From Ignelater luminosus (lineage: Eukaryota > Arthropoda > Insecta > Coleoptera > Elateridae): a DNA stretch of 64,000 bases. This document shows, in pieces, positions 1 to 13,131 of this stretch. Each line of letters opens with the position of its first letter. Within the stretch, counting starts at the first letter, position 1. The translations under genes and the position numbers were made by a program. The DNA is taken from positions 12,821 through 76,820 of the forward strand of contig VTPC01090626.1 in assembly GCA_011009095.1 (NCBI GenBank), read 5' to 3'. The notes beneath the pieces are model-generated. The model saw nothing but the letters and a program-made list of their open reading frames with translations, was not told the DNA's origin and made no database searches.

Positions 1-2553
1 TGTAGGTGTTTTCGTAATAATATAAAGTAAAAAATGGGAGCACTAATAATTTACGGTCGGTAGCTGAAGAGCTCGTTTACTAAATAAATATACTACCTTC
101 AGTTAAATTACGTCTGTATTAAATTTTTACGTTTGTATTTTTAATAATAAAAACCAGACTAATAATCAAACAACAAACACGTTAACATTTTTTCCTTTGC
201 TGATTATTCCAATTACATCCTGATTTTTACTCACGTTGTACCAAACATATAATCAAAATATAGTTTCGAAATCACATAACAAGGAAATGAAAACAAGCAA
301 CATGACCATATAAAATAAACGAACGAACGCATCATGACACAAAAACAAAGATGTGCTGTCATCTTGAACGGCAGATGCTTCCAAATAAATGATTTATATT
401 TGATGGTGTAGACATGTAAAGCTATAGATTGTACGTTATAAACAAAAGTACAGTATCATCGACAGGCAGGTGCGAATTACAGTAATATGAGGTATTGTAC
501 ACCCGTATAGCACGAGCCATTATTAATGTTATTAAATTAACCCTATAGATTACCCCAAAAAAGGGTTATTACTGTGGTATTGAAAATTCAGCTGTTCTGT
601 AGTCGCTAGGGCGTGCGTTACCATTAAGACAAAAAATAATATCTATTACGTTGAGAGAGGGTTTTATGACATTTCAACACTAAATGGGGTTGATTGATTT
701 TTATTGCAGCTGTAAAAGCTTTCTTTTAAACCTTTTTTATTTTATTTTTCTTATAGGATTGATCTGAAACAACGATTCTTCTGTTTCAATATGGAACACT
801 GCCTTTTACAGTGATGGTCAAACTTTGCTTATTTTATTTTTATTTTATTATGTTTTAAAATCAGTAATAGGTACTATCATTATAGCAGTGCAAACTACTA
901 AATCTCAGTTTACTAAATAATATGAATTACCTGTATCAAAGGAGATAAAAGCGACTGTCGGCATTTGACTAGAGACAAAACAAACACAAATTCTTCAAAA
1001 ACAAACAATTTTGAAAGTCTCCACCAATTGTTTATGGTCATTGACTAACAACTAAATAGGTATAAATTTTCAAATAAATAGTTGTGTTTAGGTGTTATAT
1101 TAAGGTCCATCTATGAAAAATCTTCCCATCATCTTTCGGACCCAGTAAGTAGAGTCTAGAAAAAATTAAGCCATTTACTGCATAGAACATGATTACATAA
1201 TAATGAGAAAACTGTATAACTTAATTCTGATTATCTCTATGACACAATTTTAAGTTTACCGTCTTATCAGACGCCGAACAGTTACTTTCTCCCACTTTTT
1301 CTTAAAATGTTATATTCTTGGCCTTCCCACGTGTCTTCCACTACACGATCGCTTAAAATGTTTCTATTGACTTCAGTTCAGAGCAGTTAGAAGGGTTGAA
1401 TTCCTTTGGGACAAAATGTGGTCAAAAGAAAACAGATCCCTCATGTGATTTTACAAACAGTTAAATTCGTGCTTTCTTTGTAACATTTTGATTGATTGTG
1501 CCTTTCGTGGTATAAAGGCAGTTTTACGACAACACCTACAGATCCTTTACCAAGCAATGCACTATTCTAAAAACTTGGTAACTTGCTTCTACCTTGAAGG
1601 GAGTAAAAAGCCTTGTTACAAAATCTTCTTTACTCCGTTTGTAGTGAACTTTTCCGTATTTAGATCAAGATCAATATTGTTTCTACCTTTTTTCTCCGGT
1701 AATCCTTTGCAAAGAGAAAATCTAGACCAGGAATCGGCAAGGTTTCATTGTCTATCACGACAAAGTCAAAATCCCTGGTCTACTTTCTCTCCTGGATCTT
1801 CATCCATTGTTTTTGTCCGGTTGTGCAAAACCAACTTGACTTTACAGGTTTGAAATCTCGATTGCTTTTTGATCTTCTGGACCAGTAAATGAAAACAGTT
1901 TAGCTTCTTGGTCACGTCTCGACCGGAGTTGTTAGGATTTAGGGGGGTGAGCTGTAGATTAGCCAGTTTATTCTTTTGACGTTCTGTCAGTGCTCAACCT
2001 TTCCTTGAACTTCCGGATAGGACTCATGATTTATATTTTGGTTACCCTTTCTATCGTTTGCATTTCGGAGCTGTACATATTTTTTTGTGTACAGAGCAGA
2101 AGAAGACAAAGCATTGAGGTAAAATACTTCAATTACTAAGTGCAGTATTTGAATAGTTAAAGCATTACGTTAAGCTAGAAAACTGGTATTGTCAGGTACT
2201 AAGTGAAAACCTGATTTCGCTAGTGCGACGGACGCATATGATGTCATAATATGTCAATTCCAACAAAAACTGAATAACGCATTAGCCAGTCTCTTAAGAC
2301 TTGAGATTTGCAAGCCAAACTTGTTACATACTAGCTACGACCTAGACAAATTAAGAAGAGCCTGCAACTCTTTTTAGGAATTTGAAGCTTTCCTTTTGGA
2401 GCACAATGAAAGCGCATCATGCCCTGTTAAATTTTGCACAAATTACTGAAGACACCACAAGCGCAATTACAAAAGAATTCAAATACCAAACACTCATTTT
2501 CAGAAGTAATACAGTGCTTAAAACCCTAAAAGTGCTTGAGACACTTTTGAAAG
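1..2553. other. No gene recognised, AT-rich
   Basis: Only short ORFs without recognisable domains, codon bias or convincing splice context are visible. The longest, 1488-1853 on the plus strand, resembles no family I know. The block is probably intergenic with old unidentified repeats. Confidence 0.5.
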
Positions 2554-3190
2554 CAAGGCCGCGCGGTAGATTTTTTTCAGTATGATGCAAGTCTACAAAA
2601 TGCCGCTCCTTAAGTTTTTTTTTTTTAAAATAACTTTCGATTATGATTTAAAAAAAACTGCACAAAATGTACGAATACTATTTTTATTTTGAAAGGCGTT
2701 CAAGCCAACGCCTGCAGCACTCAAGCCTACCCTGCAACGGTCAACCCAAACGCCTGTAGCGCTCAAGTCAACGCATGCAGCGCTGAAACTATTTTAAAAT
2801 AAAGATATCAACTATGAACTACAATCTACAGTTTTACCCTTCTAACTTCAACTTTAGTAAATTTGTTAATTAGGAATGTGCAGTCTAGAGTGGCACCCTA
2901 TGTAGATTCAATAGAAATTAATGACCGATTTCCAAGTTTTGTCTGGGTTATTGATCTTCTTTCGGCGAACGCTTGCCAACGGTGCACCTGTACCAGAAAC
3001 CGATATCAAAGGGTACCGAAAGCGCTTAGGCAGAGTACATATACATCAATATTGGAAGAACATAGACCAATATATAAAAGCGTTGCGTAAAGATATTTAA
3101 TTATTGGAGGGTTCAAATTGTGTTTTGATTTTGCTGCTTATGGCGGCACCGTAAGGAGCGACCGCCTCTCTGTATCATAGCACGGCCCTG
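2554..3190 (+). mobile_element. Non-autonomous hAT-like element, copy A
   Basis: The left end reads CAAGGCCGCGCGG and the right end GCACGGCCCTG, which is the inverse of the CAGGGCCGTGC start seen in the second copy at 53558. The flanking 8-mers TTTGAAAG and TTTCAAAA agree at 6 of 8 positions, as expected for an old hAT 8-bp target duplication. The interior aligns with 53558-54335 on both sides of a 21-bp tandem repeat. No transposase is present. Assignment to hAT rests on the short CAGGG-type ends and 8-bp duplication and is an inference. Confidence 0.6.
2697..2782 (+). repeat. 21-bp minisatellite, about 4 units
   Basis: About four imperfect copies of a 21-bp unit resembling CGCTCAAGCCAACGCCTGCAG lie inside the hAT-like element. 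The same array has about 18 units in the copy at 53698-54080. Confidence 0.8.
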
Positions 3191-3219
3191 TTTCAAAACA
3201 CTTTTAGTCTGTCTAGTTC

Positions 3220-3707
3220 CCGGTTTCTGAAAGCTTGTGTTATGTATCATATAGTTATTGGATGCATAAATTTATGGAACCGATAAACTTCTTAAGTGTT
3301 GCTCAAAATATTGTACTCTACTTTATAACTATCGGTTTCTTAAGTAGTTACGAAAAAAACCGATAGGTGGCTACCGCACTTGCAACACTAGAAATACAAA
3401 AAATACTTTAAAAAAGTGAAATAATTTGAAACTGTTACACATTTTTTAACAATACTGACGTTCTATACCGGCACTTTCATCTTAAACATAACCTGCTGTT
3501 GACGATCGGTAATTGAAAAAAAGCCGCGCGAAACCTCAAGCGATGTAGAATGCGCCGGCGCTACATAACTTATCGTACCAAATTGCTTCGATAACTTATG
3601 AAGCCGGTATCTGCCCCATAAATATAACATAGCGTTTTAGAAACACCTTTTGACGATTTATGAAATGCATAACTTTATCGGTTAGATAAATTGCTTTCAG
3701 AAACCGG
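3220..3707. mobile_element. MITE-like element with 15-bp inverted ends
   Basis: CCGGTTTCTGAAAGC at 3220-3234 is exactly inverted as GCTTTCAGAAACCGG at 3693-3707. Internal words such as AACCGATA recur in both orientations. It is about 490 bp with no ORF. I could not define a target duplication, so the exact ends and superfamily are open. Confidence 0.5.
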
Positions 3708-3839
3708 TCATAGTTCTGATACTCATTTTATCTAAGCAGGCTACTTTACTATCGTGTTCTAGGCTCGGTCCTATTTGCAAACAAGGTTCTGCAGTGATAC
3801 CGAATACACAAGCCGTAAGTTTTCAACTCTACATGAATA

Positions 3840-5126
3840 CGAGGGTGGTCTGAAAAGTTTCCGACCTAACAAAGATACAAGACATTTTTTCTGAAAATTT
3901 TTTTTATTTTTCAACATAGTCTCCTTGTAACTCTACACACTTCTCCCAGCGATGCTCCCATCTCTGTAACCCGTCCAAATAGTACTCGGCATTTTTCTCT
4001 GCAAAATAATTGTTCACGAAGGTGATTGCCTCTTCGTTTGACGAAAATCTTTGTCCTCCGAGCGTAATTTTTAGATGAGGGAACAAAAAGAAGTCGCTTG
4101 GGGCTAGATCTGGTGAGTAAGGCGGATGGTCAAGCAGTTCAAACCGTAATTCGTGGATTTTCGCCATGGCAACCTCCGAGGTATGAGACGGTGTCTTGAT
4201 GAAACAGGATTTTCTTTTTCTGCAAATGTGGTCGTTTTTTCGCAAGTTCTGCCTTCAGCTTGTCAAGTAATGATGCATAGTATGCTCCTGTAATGGTTTT
4301 TCCTTTTTGAAGATAATCGATTAAAATAACTCCATGACTATCCCAAAAAACAGTCGCCATCACTTTCCCAGCCGAAAAAACAGTTTTTGCTTTTTTTGGG
4401 AGCCGGTTCCCCCTTTGCAGTCCACTGTTTGGACTGTATTTTTGTTTCGGGCGTATAATGGTGTATCAAAATTTCATCTACAGTAATTAATCGGCGCCAA
4501 AACTCGAATTTATTTCGCCTAAACTGCGCCAAAAGAGCGTTGGAAATATTCATTCGAACACGTTTTTGGTCTAACGTGAGCAAACGCGGCACCCAACGCG
4601 CGGACAGCTTTCTCATGCCTAAATGTTGATTTAATATGTGACAAACACGTTCTTTTGACATGTTCATAACTCTGCTATCTCTCTCATTTTAATTCGGCGG
4701 TCGTCTAGCACCACTTGGTGAACTTTGGCGATGTTTTCGTCGGTAGTTGCAGTTTTTGGACGTCCCGAACGTTCATCGTCTCCCAAGCTCTTACGGCCAC
4801 GTTTAAATTCAGCAGCCCAAAATTTCACTGTGGTAAATGATGGTGCAGAGTCCCCATACACAGAATCCAACTCATCTTTTATTTGCGAAGGCGTATTGCC
4901 TTTCAAAAACAAATATTTAATGACAGCTCGATACTCGATTTTGTCCATTTTCACAAAAAAACTCACATCAACTCACTCAAACGACTGGTACATAAAAACT
5001 GCGCGTCCAAAATGGCTGAAACTTTGGTGAGTAACTGTCAACAGATGAACAACGAAATTCAGTAGCTTTTATTTACGAGTGCTGCCATCTTCACGTTGAG
5101 GTCGGAAACTTTTCAGATCACCCTCG
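3840..5126 (-). mobile_element. mariner element, family A copy 1 (defective)
   Basis: The element is bounded by inverted repeats of about 28 bp beginning CGAGGGTGGTCTGAAAAG on the left; the right end, inverted, begins CGAGGGTGATCTG. A TA target duplication lies at 3838-3839 and 5127-5128. The 1287-bp length is normal for mariner. It is nearly identical to the copy at 33199-34478, including the non-coding segments inside the ends. Confidence 0.95.
3904..4966 (-). pseudogene. mariner transposase, three frameshifts
   Basis: This is a remnant of a DD34D cut-and-paste transposase. Reading from 4966 downward, the helix-turn-helix region (KRGRKSLGDDERSGRP) is intact. The frame then breaks three times relative to the sister copy. 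There is a 1-base deletion near 4671 (GAGGTTATG reduced to GAGTTATG). There is a 1-base insertion in CCC/AAAAAAA near 4396. There is a 5-base deletion just after the second catalytic HQD, near 4190. The first catalytic motif is also altered (TVDEILIHH where TVDETWIHH is expected). The WVPRLL motif is present here, unlike in the sister copy, and the third motif (YSPDLAPSDFF) is intact. It cannot encode an active protein. Confidence 0.95.
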
Positions 5127-5128
5127 TA

Positions 5129-8100
5129 AAATTCTTGCATGCGGAACTCAAGTTCTTAAACCTTCGTGCTGGGAATAATCTAACAACTCGCAAACGTCGT
5201 GTGTTTTCCGTTGTAAGTCGGTATATCGCCAAGAAGTCAGAGAAGTTGCTTTTGTCTTTTAGGACAATGATACAGTCGACGGCGAACTAGATACAGAAAT
5301 GGCGACTCCAATACCCTCTCAATTACGTCACGTTCTACAGATACCAACCCAAATTCTAATTTCACTTTTCTGCATGGTTTAGGAGGCGTATAGGGTCCCT
5401 AAATGTAACTTGCAATCACTATCCCAGTCACTGCGGCTTCATAGCAATAGAAATAGGTAACCATGATTTGATTTGACTTTAACTAGAGTGTCTTTATCTT
5501 TTATTTAATTTATTTAGATCACACAATTACAGTTCATCAATTAAACACAATGAATATAATTATTAACATAGACTACGACCTAACGATAGTAACAATTAGA
5601 TTTGTTAATGGAAGATTTCAAATACCAAAAGTAATTATCGAAAGGTTTGTTACTGCTTCGATGGGAACTTTTTAGAAATATACTACTAAAAACAATTAAT
5701 TTAATTTTCTTCTCTATGTATATACAACAACAAACATTAAATAAAGCCTTTGACAATATACCGAAGGGGGTGTTTTAAGAGTTGAAAGGGGTAGTTTGTG
5801 TCTGTTTGCTATTAGCTAAACTAAAAACTAGTAATTGCTACTTTTATGATCCATATTATGAGGTTCAAGGCCCCAAACCACTTTTGCCCATACTTCCAAA
5901 AACCACATAGTTGAGGGGATGTTTACTAGACTGTGAAGGGTTGTGGGTAAGTATACTGCGGAGTGTTTTTACAATTAACCTCTATTTTTTGCTCCTGCTG
6001 TTAGACAGTGAGATATTTGCGAAGAATCTTTATCTTGTATGACCTTATCGTAGAGTTCAAACGGTTGCTAACTAAATTTTGAATTACTCTGCCACATAAT
6101 CGATTTTTTAGTAAAATTTGTGGCATCGTAAGTTTTTACAGAGGTTTTGAAAAATGTTTCGTTGTGGTTCAGTTGCATGATTGTTCGTTGATCGTTTGTT
6201 TTATTTTCGTAAGGAATATCGGTTATTGATGGTATTGATGTGGTAAAGTAAAGAAGATAAGGGAGAATATTTTGAGGGCAGTTGTCAGGGCAAGGCAATC
6301 AACATTAAAGATTAATAACTGCCACATGTCATACGACATGTATGTTTACCTATTGTACGTGTCCATTAAAAAAATAAATACGTAAAAAATGTCCGTATTT
6401 AAAGAAAAATAATATGGTAAGCCTAATGAGACGCCCCCGTCACGTGCGCTAATTGGGGATTCCAAATACAGGCATGGGGGTCTTCCTGGGACTCATTCAA
6501 AATGCCGCCCCTTTGATTAGCGGACTTGCTGGGGTGAACACCTACACGTGGCGGTCCTGATGGAAAACAATGTACCTATGATGGTTAATTATCCTTTCTC
6601 ATAAAATATTACAAGGTTTCATAACGCAGTCTAATCTAATTCGATTTTGTAAAGCTTGCGATTTAACTGGACGTTTATACGAAAATTGTAAGGAAAAATT
6701 TTCTAGATTCACAGATTTTTGTAACTCTTTGTACTTACTACTGTGATTATTGTGCACAATAATAAATTATAATAAAATATGATTTAATATCAATACACAA
6801 TAAAGATACTTCTTCCTTTTTGTAACAAATTTAAAAAAAAATATTTTCCTTTGTCTTTTTTATTTGTTGCTTTTTCACTGCACTGGTATTACTTGATTTA
6901 CTTGCTGAAACAACGGCTTGGTATGCAGGGAATCTCCTTTAAATTTCACCAATGATGAGTCACTTTCTTGTCAAACTTAACGATGCTTAGTCTTTATTTA
7001 GCATGGCTGCCTATCTTTAAACGAACAATTACAAATGTCGTTTTTAAATTTTTTTAAAATTAATTTGCGGAATAACATCTTTTTCTTTGTTAAAATATAA
7101 GGTATACTTTTAAGTAATTTGTTATTAAAAGCAGGCACAAGTTTATTGCACTTTACTTGAGCAATTTTAATTACGACAAAAAAATGCGGTTCCACGGCTA
7201 GTTAAAAATTTTAAACGACGCGACGACAACGCGACGTCCACTTATGTGGCAGATTTATTATACGGAAACAACGGGAAATAACCTTCAGGTACTTAGAGAG
7301 ATTAAATAATAGAACTTAACTAGCCCATTATTATGTTGCAAAAATAAAGTAGATATTTTAATACATGAGTGTATGTCACCTCTAAAACACGAACACAAAA
7401 TAATATTACGTAGAAATTAGCGTAGAAACAAAAATTTGTTACCATTATAATATAATTAAAGTCGGGGTGGATGGTGTGTCGAGAACTATGGAATTTTGTA
7501 ACCGCCGTTACTACCAGACCGGAACTAATGTCAGTTCGTACTTTACCGGTAAAATTACTTCCTGCCTGAGATTAAACTTATCTTTTTTTAAGAGGTTGGT
7601 AAAGCTGATAAGAATGTTTTAAACGGTTGCAACTAATTTGAACGTTAAAATCAAAGACGGTTTCAAGAAATTATATTATGCAGAAAATATTTAATATTAA
7701 CAGTTTATTAGTATTATGTGACTTGTTAGAAAAACATTATTTCTGTCATTTATTTACATGGAGACAGATTAATCAGAGTAAAGAGGAGTCTATTAGATAC
7801 GTTAGAAGGATAAAAAACGGCAGTCTATCATAAAGTACAATTAGCTGTTGAAAGGACGGTTGGGATTGAAGTAGGTATGCATTACGATTATTTTTTGTGG
7901 TTAACTACCAACTATTTATAATGTGTGTATTGTTAAGTGTAGGAGTTGAAAGTTTTAACGGTCAAAGCATCAATGAACTGATTTGTTAAAATTGTATGTT
8001 TATGCATTATTATAATAAAGAAGATGTTTAATTCATAATTTTTAGGGATTTGCTAAATTCTCACAGTTACATTATTCACAAAATCCTTTTTAATCTCGGT

Positions 8101-11100
8101 ACTTAATTTATTTGCTGGTTGTATCTACGTACAGGAAGGACGTACCATTATCAAGCAGCATAGGACATTTTTTGCAGATAGTACATAATATTTGAAGGAT
8201 TTGAGTAGGTGTAAACTGCAAATTGCAAAAAAGTTTTTTTATTTGATACCAAAACTATCTACAAATGTGCTGATAATTTAGTTAAGTTAGATAGGTTATT
8301 CCGTAAAACACGCTCAAGTACTAATTTTCATAATTATACATTTATTTATTCAAACAAATCCTACTACTGAATACTAGAAGTAAGAAGCTTAGAAGTAACA
8401 GACAAGGTAAACTTGTCGAGGCTATTGAGTCAGTGCATGCAATCACTATGTGGAAAACAGTGATATTATTTGGCGACGGATAGCAAAAGGCTTGTAGATG
8501 GTATTCAGTGAAATGGAAGAAACGCAAATATCAAGAGTTCAAAAATCTTTGAATTCGATATCGACCACAACGAAAGTAACTGCCAATTACAATTATCTAT
8601 TAAATGAGAAATATAATATTTTCAACTAGTTTTGTTTCTTGGCGTTCTACTATATTTTAGGTATGGCCAGGTCAGCAAATCAATACAATGGCATGACAGA
8701 AAAGTGTTAAACTGTTTGGTTCACCATTAACAATACAAATTCACAAAGAAATAGTCAGTGTGTGACCAAAAATCGCTACCCAATACAGCAGTGTATCATT
8801 TTCTTCAATCTATTTCTTAAGGTGTAACTGCAACAGTTTTTTTATATAGCTCAGAAGAATCTGATCGATTTTACCGAATTTCTAAAAGCATGTAACGTAG
8901 TCTTCAAGATACAAAAAAACCAAATGAAACGGTGCATTGTAGTAAAAAAGGATTGCATTGATTTTCCAGTATTAAAATTTACTCGAATTTTGTAAACCTT
9001 TTTGGCCACCTAAATTCGATAAAGTAACATCTACTGAGTGTGAGTTACAAAATTCAGTGTTTTCAGCTTTATATTGTTTTGCAGTTTGACAAGTTAGGTC
9101 TCTTTTAGGAGTATGCTGATCACCAAGTCTTGGTCTTTAGACGACTAAGTTGCTTATACTCTTTGGTCAAAAAAATCGTCCTCGATATTCTTCATTTTAT
9201 TTGGAGTTATTTCTGTTCTTGTAAATCATTCCTCTTCCATCCTTTCGCTTAAAAATTTAGCTTTATCTACATTTCTTTAAAGAAGGAACCACTTTGACAG
9301 AAACGTGACAGGCCATGAATTAGAATTCATTAAATTTAAACCGGAAGTTTTTATTGTGTTTTGGGTTTTAATCTCCTATCTGAAATATCTCACCTGCTTC
9401 TGTAGTCTCTTAATTTCTAAAAAGAAGAAGAAGTCTTCAACAGTCCAATAGACGACTTTCTGAATATCGGTAGATACCACATACTAAGTATGGTATTGGA
9501 TCAAGTCAAACATGTGGCGAAACTTTAAATATGTTCTACTTATGTTTTAATACAAACTTAGAATTTTTGACAACGCCAGTCAAGATAGATGTTTTATCTG
9601 CGGTTTTTGCAAAGTCGTCTTTTTATTGATTTTGGGCATCTTTTTCTTACTCAAGAAAACATAAACAATTATAGAAATGACTTATGGCTAATTATAGTGG
9701 CACTACAAACAATAACAATTATAACAAAATTTGGACTGCACATAATTCCCGTTTAAATATTTACGTTAGATTCTATATTGATTTTTTGATGTGTTGAGAC
9801 AAAAAAGCACGAAGAACAACAAGATTAGAAACACGCACCAATGACACGAAAACCAAATACCGAGATTTAGTCTATTGGAGCTAACAAAAATCACATCAGA
9901 TATGGTATTCGTGTTTGAGTTTCTCCTATTGCATTTTGAGCATCCAAACTAATAGTTACTTTGCAAGATTTTCCTCAAGATACTATACTAGACTACTACA
10001 CATGTGCATATTTATAAGACTACATCTTTAGTGTAGAAATGAATCGTGACGTTGCGAAGAGAAATGCAGCAGGGAAAAACAGTTAGTTTAGACAGAATTT
10101 AATAGGCTAATCAATTTTATAATGTAAGAAAAGTATTGAAATAATAATTACATTTCACTTAAGAAAAAGATTACAAAATGACAGTTCACAACAACAATAC
10201 GTTACTATATTTTTATTTTTTGATAACAGAAACATGATTGCTCATGTTGACTAGTGTTGGCGGCGACAAGGAAAAATGACACGTGATGGTTATGATTTCG
10301 GTTGTTGATGCATATAAAGGGTGAAATATAAATAACTCAATTAAGGTTTTGGTCAAGGCTGTATCTGAAAAAATGATTTAAAAAGTCGATCACCAGAGGT
10401 AAGTATTTCTAAAACCAAATATGCCCATTTTAAGTTTGATAAAGATAGAATGAGGTTAGAATAAAGATAGAAATACAATGTTGACAACAGCCCTTCTAGC
10501 TGCCAAGAAAAAAGCAGTATGGATGAAGGCAGTAACACTATGAAGAACAACAGCGGCTAGTAATTTTTTATTGTGGAAGGGTAACTTAGAAAGATAGAGT
10601 GGAAAAATGACTACAACACTTAAGACATTTATTTATACATAGTCTAGAGTCTATACGCTTCTGAAAGTTAACAAACTTCACTTCACAAATAGCGATATGC
10701 TTAAATTAGTTTCTAGTTAGTTGAGAAAGTGTTGGATATCTGCATTAAAAAGAGAGAACTTAAGAAGTAATTGTCTCCATTTTCTTGACTGTGTTCATTC
10801 AAAGTACTGCTGAACTATTAAGATAAGGTCTGTAACTTATTAGTGACCACTTAGACGTTCGTTTTCTTCTCTACCTCCAGACTTTGATGTGGTGATCTTA
10901 CCTGAAACATTATAAAGTATACGTATAGTTCTTCTTTGCAAGTTTCGTTGTTATCATTGGTTTTTAGCTATTCTCCATGTATTTGGATAGTGACCCATAT
11001 CCTTTTAAGCCATTTGTTGAACTTGTAATGAACTTTTGGTAAAAAAGTCCGCGAGTATTGCTTTTAGATTATTTAACAAATGGGAAAGAATCAAACTAAT

Positions 11101-12559
11101 AGCTCCCTCTATTGTTTGGCTTTATTATCCAATACGTCCTGCTCTGCTCATGATCAAGTAATGATCTCTGCAATGTAACGAATGAATGCATAGCCCAAAT
11201 GTCTATCCCATAGAGGTAGCTCCACTGATAAATATACATTGCTTTTACGCCTCCAACGCATTTGTTACTCAGTATTCTTGATGATAGGGTAGGTGCTTTA
11301 GATCCGTTTGAAGAATTTCCACATAGGTATACATGTAAAAGCTTTGAATGTTCTGATGCAATTGCTATCAGGCATTTAAATTTATATTCCTGATGTTGAC
11401 TTTCTTTAACGACTGATTTCAAGTGTTCAATCTAAACTTTCTGAAAACATTCTATAGTTGTAAAGAAGTTTAGTTTTTGACATGGATATAATTCATAGTA
11501 TATTATGTAACATGTATCAAAAGAGCAATTTTTTGCACATATGCAAAAGTGTACACCGGACCGCCTGATGGCGAGGTCTGCAATCGAATGAGTGCAGAAA
11601 GTTGTTCTTTTGGGCACATATTTCATACACTATTCTTACTACGACCGTGTCCAAAGAAATTTTTTTGATACCGTTTTTGGTGCCAAAAAGAGCCTAAAAG
11701 TAATATTTTTGCCCACTAGTGCTTTACAAAGCCGCTTCTGACATCGAAAACTGTATCAAGAATAGCTGCTTTTGACACGGACGTTGAAAAAGTAATTTAT
11801 GTGAAGAAGACAAATAGTTTTGGAAATTTGCTAGTCTTTATTAATTTTCTTCACTGGCTTTTAGTTGGGTCTGATATTTCATTTTCCAATTGTACTTATG
11901 AAGCAAAAAATCCAAGACTTCTTGTAATCCATCTAACCTGCAGATTTGCATTTGCTTACTTGCTTATTCATATTATTACCTTGATGCTGGATCAAGAATA
12001 AATCCATGTAAATCAAATTAAAGCTTTGCCATTATAATTTGTCAAAGGTATTTTTGAAAATATTTAGCGACTAAAAGCTTTTGGCAAATACGTAGTGATT
12101 TGTTTCGTACTTGTTGAACTTCCCTTGTATGTTTTAGAATTTTAACAATAAAAATTAAAATAATTGCTGATGGGATTATTCCTAACGTCTAGAAATCGAT
12201 ATTAACATCTAATACGTGGGTAACAATATTTTTACTACTTATTTTAAGAATTACCTCCAAATAAAGAAAAATAATGTTCTACAGTTTCATCCTTAACAAC
12301 TTAAGAATGTAGTGACTGTTTCTGACAGATTGTTACACTCTATAAGAAATAGCAAGAGGTTCATTTGTTCATGTGAAAACAAAGCCAGTTATTTTTATGG
12401 TGTGCAATATGCAATAAATAAACCTCAAGTGTTAAAGATACACGTGATGTTGATTTATAAGAAAATGTTGCACCACCGTTTATTAAATGAATGAAAGTTT
12501 TTTCTCATTAATAAAATTTTCTTCCTAAAATGATTTAATGAATGAAAATTTATTTCGGA
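5129..12559. other. No gene recognised, AT-rich
   Basis: Long AT-rich intergenic sequence. ORFs are short and lack domains. A GC-rich patch at 6421-6560 and a CG-rich word at 7214-7237 (CGACGCGACGAC) are probably remnants of unidentified repeats. Minus-strand ORFs at 11096-11626 (108 and 64 codons) are the longest, but I do not recognise them. Confidence 0.45.
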
Positions 12560-12574
12560 GGCGATAAGGTGAAG

Positions 12575-12749
12575 GCGCGGCCATCGTTCCGATTGGTTGT
12601 TAACTTAGAGAACATTCAAGTGGGGGATGCTAGAACGCCGTATAAGTCCGTGATGACAGTTTCAAAAAGCTCAGTAAATACACGATAGGTTTTGTTAGTT
12701 GATGGTGTTTGTATGAAACTATAAAAGTTTACGTAATAAGACGGGTTTT
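12575..12749 (+). promoter_or_regulatory. Possible promoter and 5' leader of the plus-strand CDI-like gene
   Basis: A relatively GC-rich stretch directly precedes the ATG at 12750. It contains an inverted CCAAT box (CCGATTGGTTG, about 12589) and an arthropod initiator-like TCAGT (about 12670), which would give a leader of about 80 bases. An in-frame TGA near 12711 closes the upstream frame, so the coding region cannot extend further 5' in this exon. The TATA-like CTATAAAAG at about 12719 is too close to the ATG to set this start. Confidence 0.35.
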
Positions 12750-13131
12750 ATGAAAATGGCTTTAACGTCATTGAGTTCTTGTAGTAATGTTACATATTTA
12801 GTGCAACCCCGTACAAGGATGCGTGGTGGTGATGAAAATAATAATTTTGTTATAAGTAACAATACGAAACGTGCATTATTTGGTAGTGGTAGTTCAAATA
12901 TTGTTGACATTGAAATGTTATTAGAAGAACAGCAACGGATTGACAGGGAGAGATTTTTAAATATGTTTGGCATAAATATTGATGATTTAGAAGACTTGGA
13001 TTGCGAAGAATCGTGGAATACCTCTGGTTATAAAAGGGTATTATGCCGATTGGAATTAATAGAAAGTTCTGTATCATCTTCACAAAGGAGCCCTATTATA
13101 TCATCTTGTAAAAGAACAGCAGAAGTTATAG
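12750..13131 (+). CDS. Candidate CDK-inhibitor (p27/dacapo-like) protein, exon 1
   Basis: 127 complete codons plus one base. Residues 40-45 read KRALFG, the cyclin-binding motif of p21/p27/dacapo inhibitors. About 24 residues later RERFLNMFGIN (66-76) sits where these proteins carry the CDK-binding WNFDF block, but W, N and D are not conserved, so the CDI domain would be highly divergent. A second RxL (KRVL, 95-98), a serine-rich segment with an SP site and CKR (120-122) follow. The exon ends ATAG/GTATGT, a strong donor in phase 1. The first ATG after an in-frame stop was used; a second ATG at 12756 has a better Kozak context. Seen: an open, non-repetitive ORF with a consensus donor. Inferred: membership of the CDI family. 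Alternative: another cyclin-binding regulator. Confidence 0.5.

Noticed and set aside
11096..11626. Minus-strand ORFs of 108 and 64 codons as a gene
   Set aside because: No recognisable domain, no clear splice signals joining them, and composition like the surrounding intergenic DNA.
12719..12727. CTATAAAAG as the TATA box of the plus-strand gene
   Set aside because: It lies only about 30 bases before the ATG, which would place transcription start at or after the start codon.
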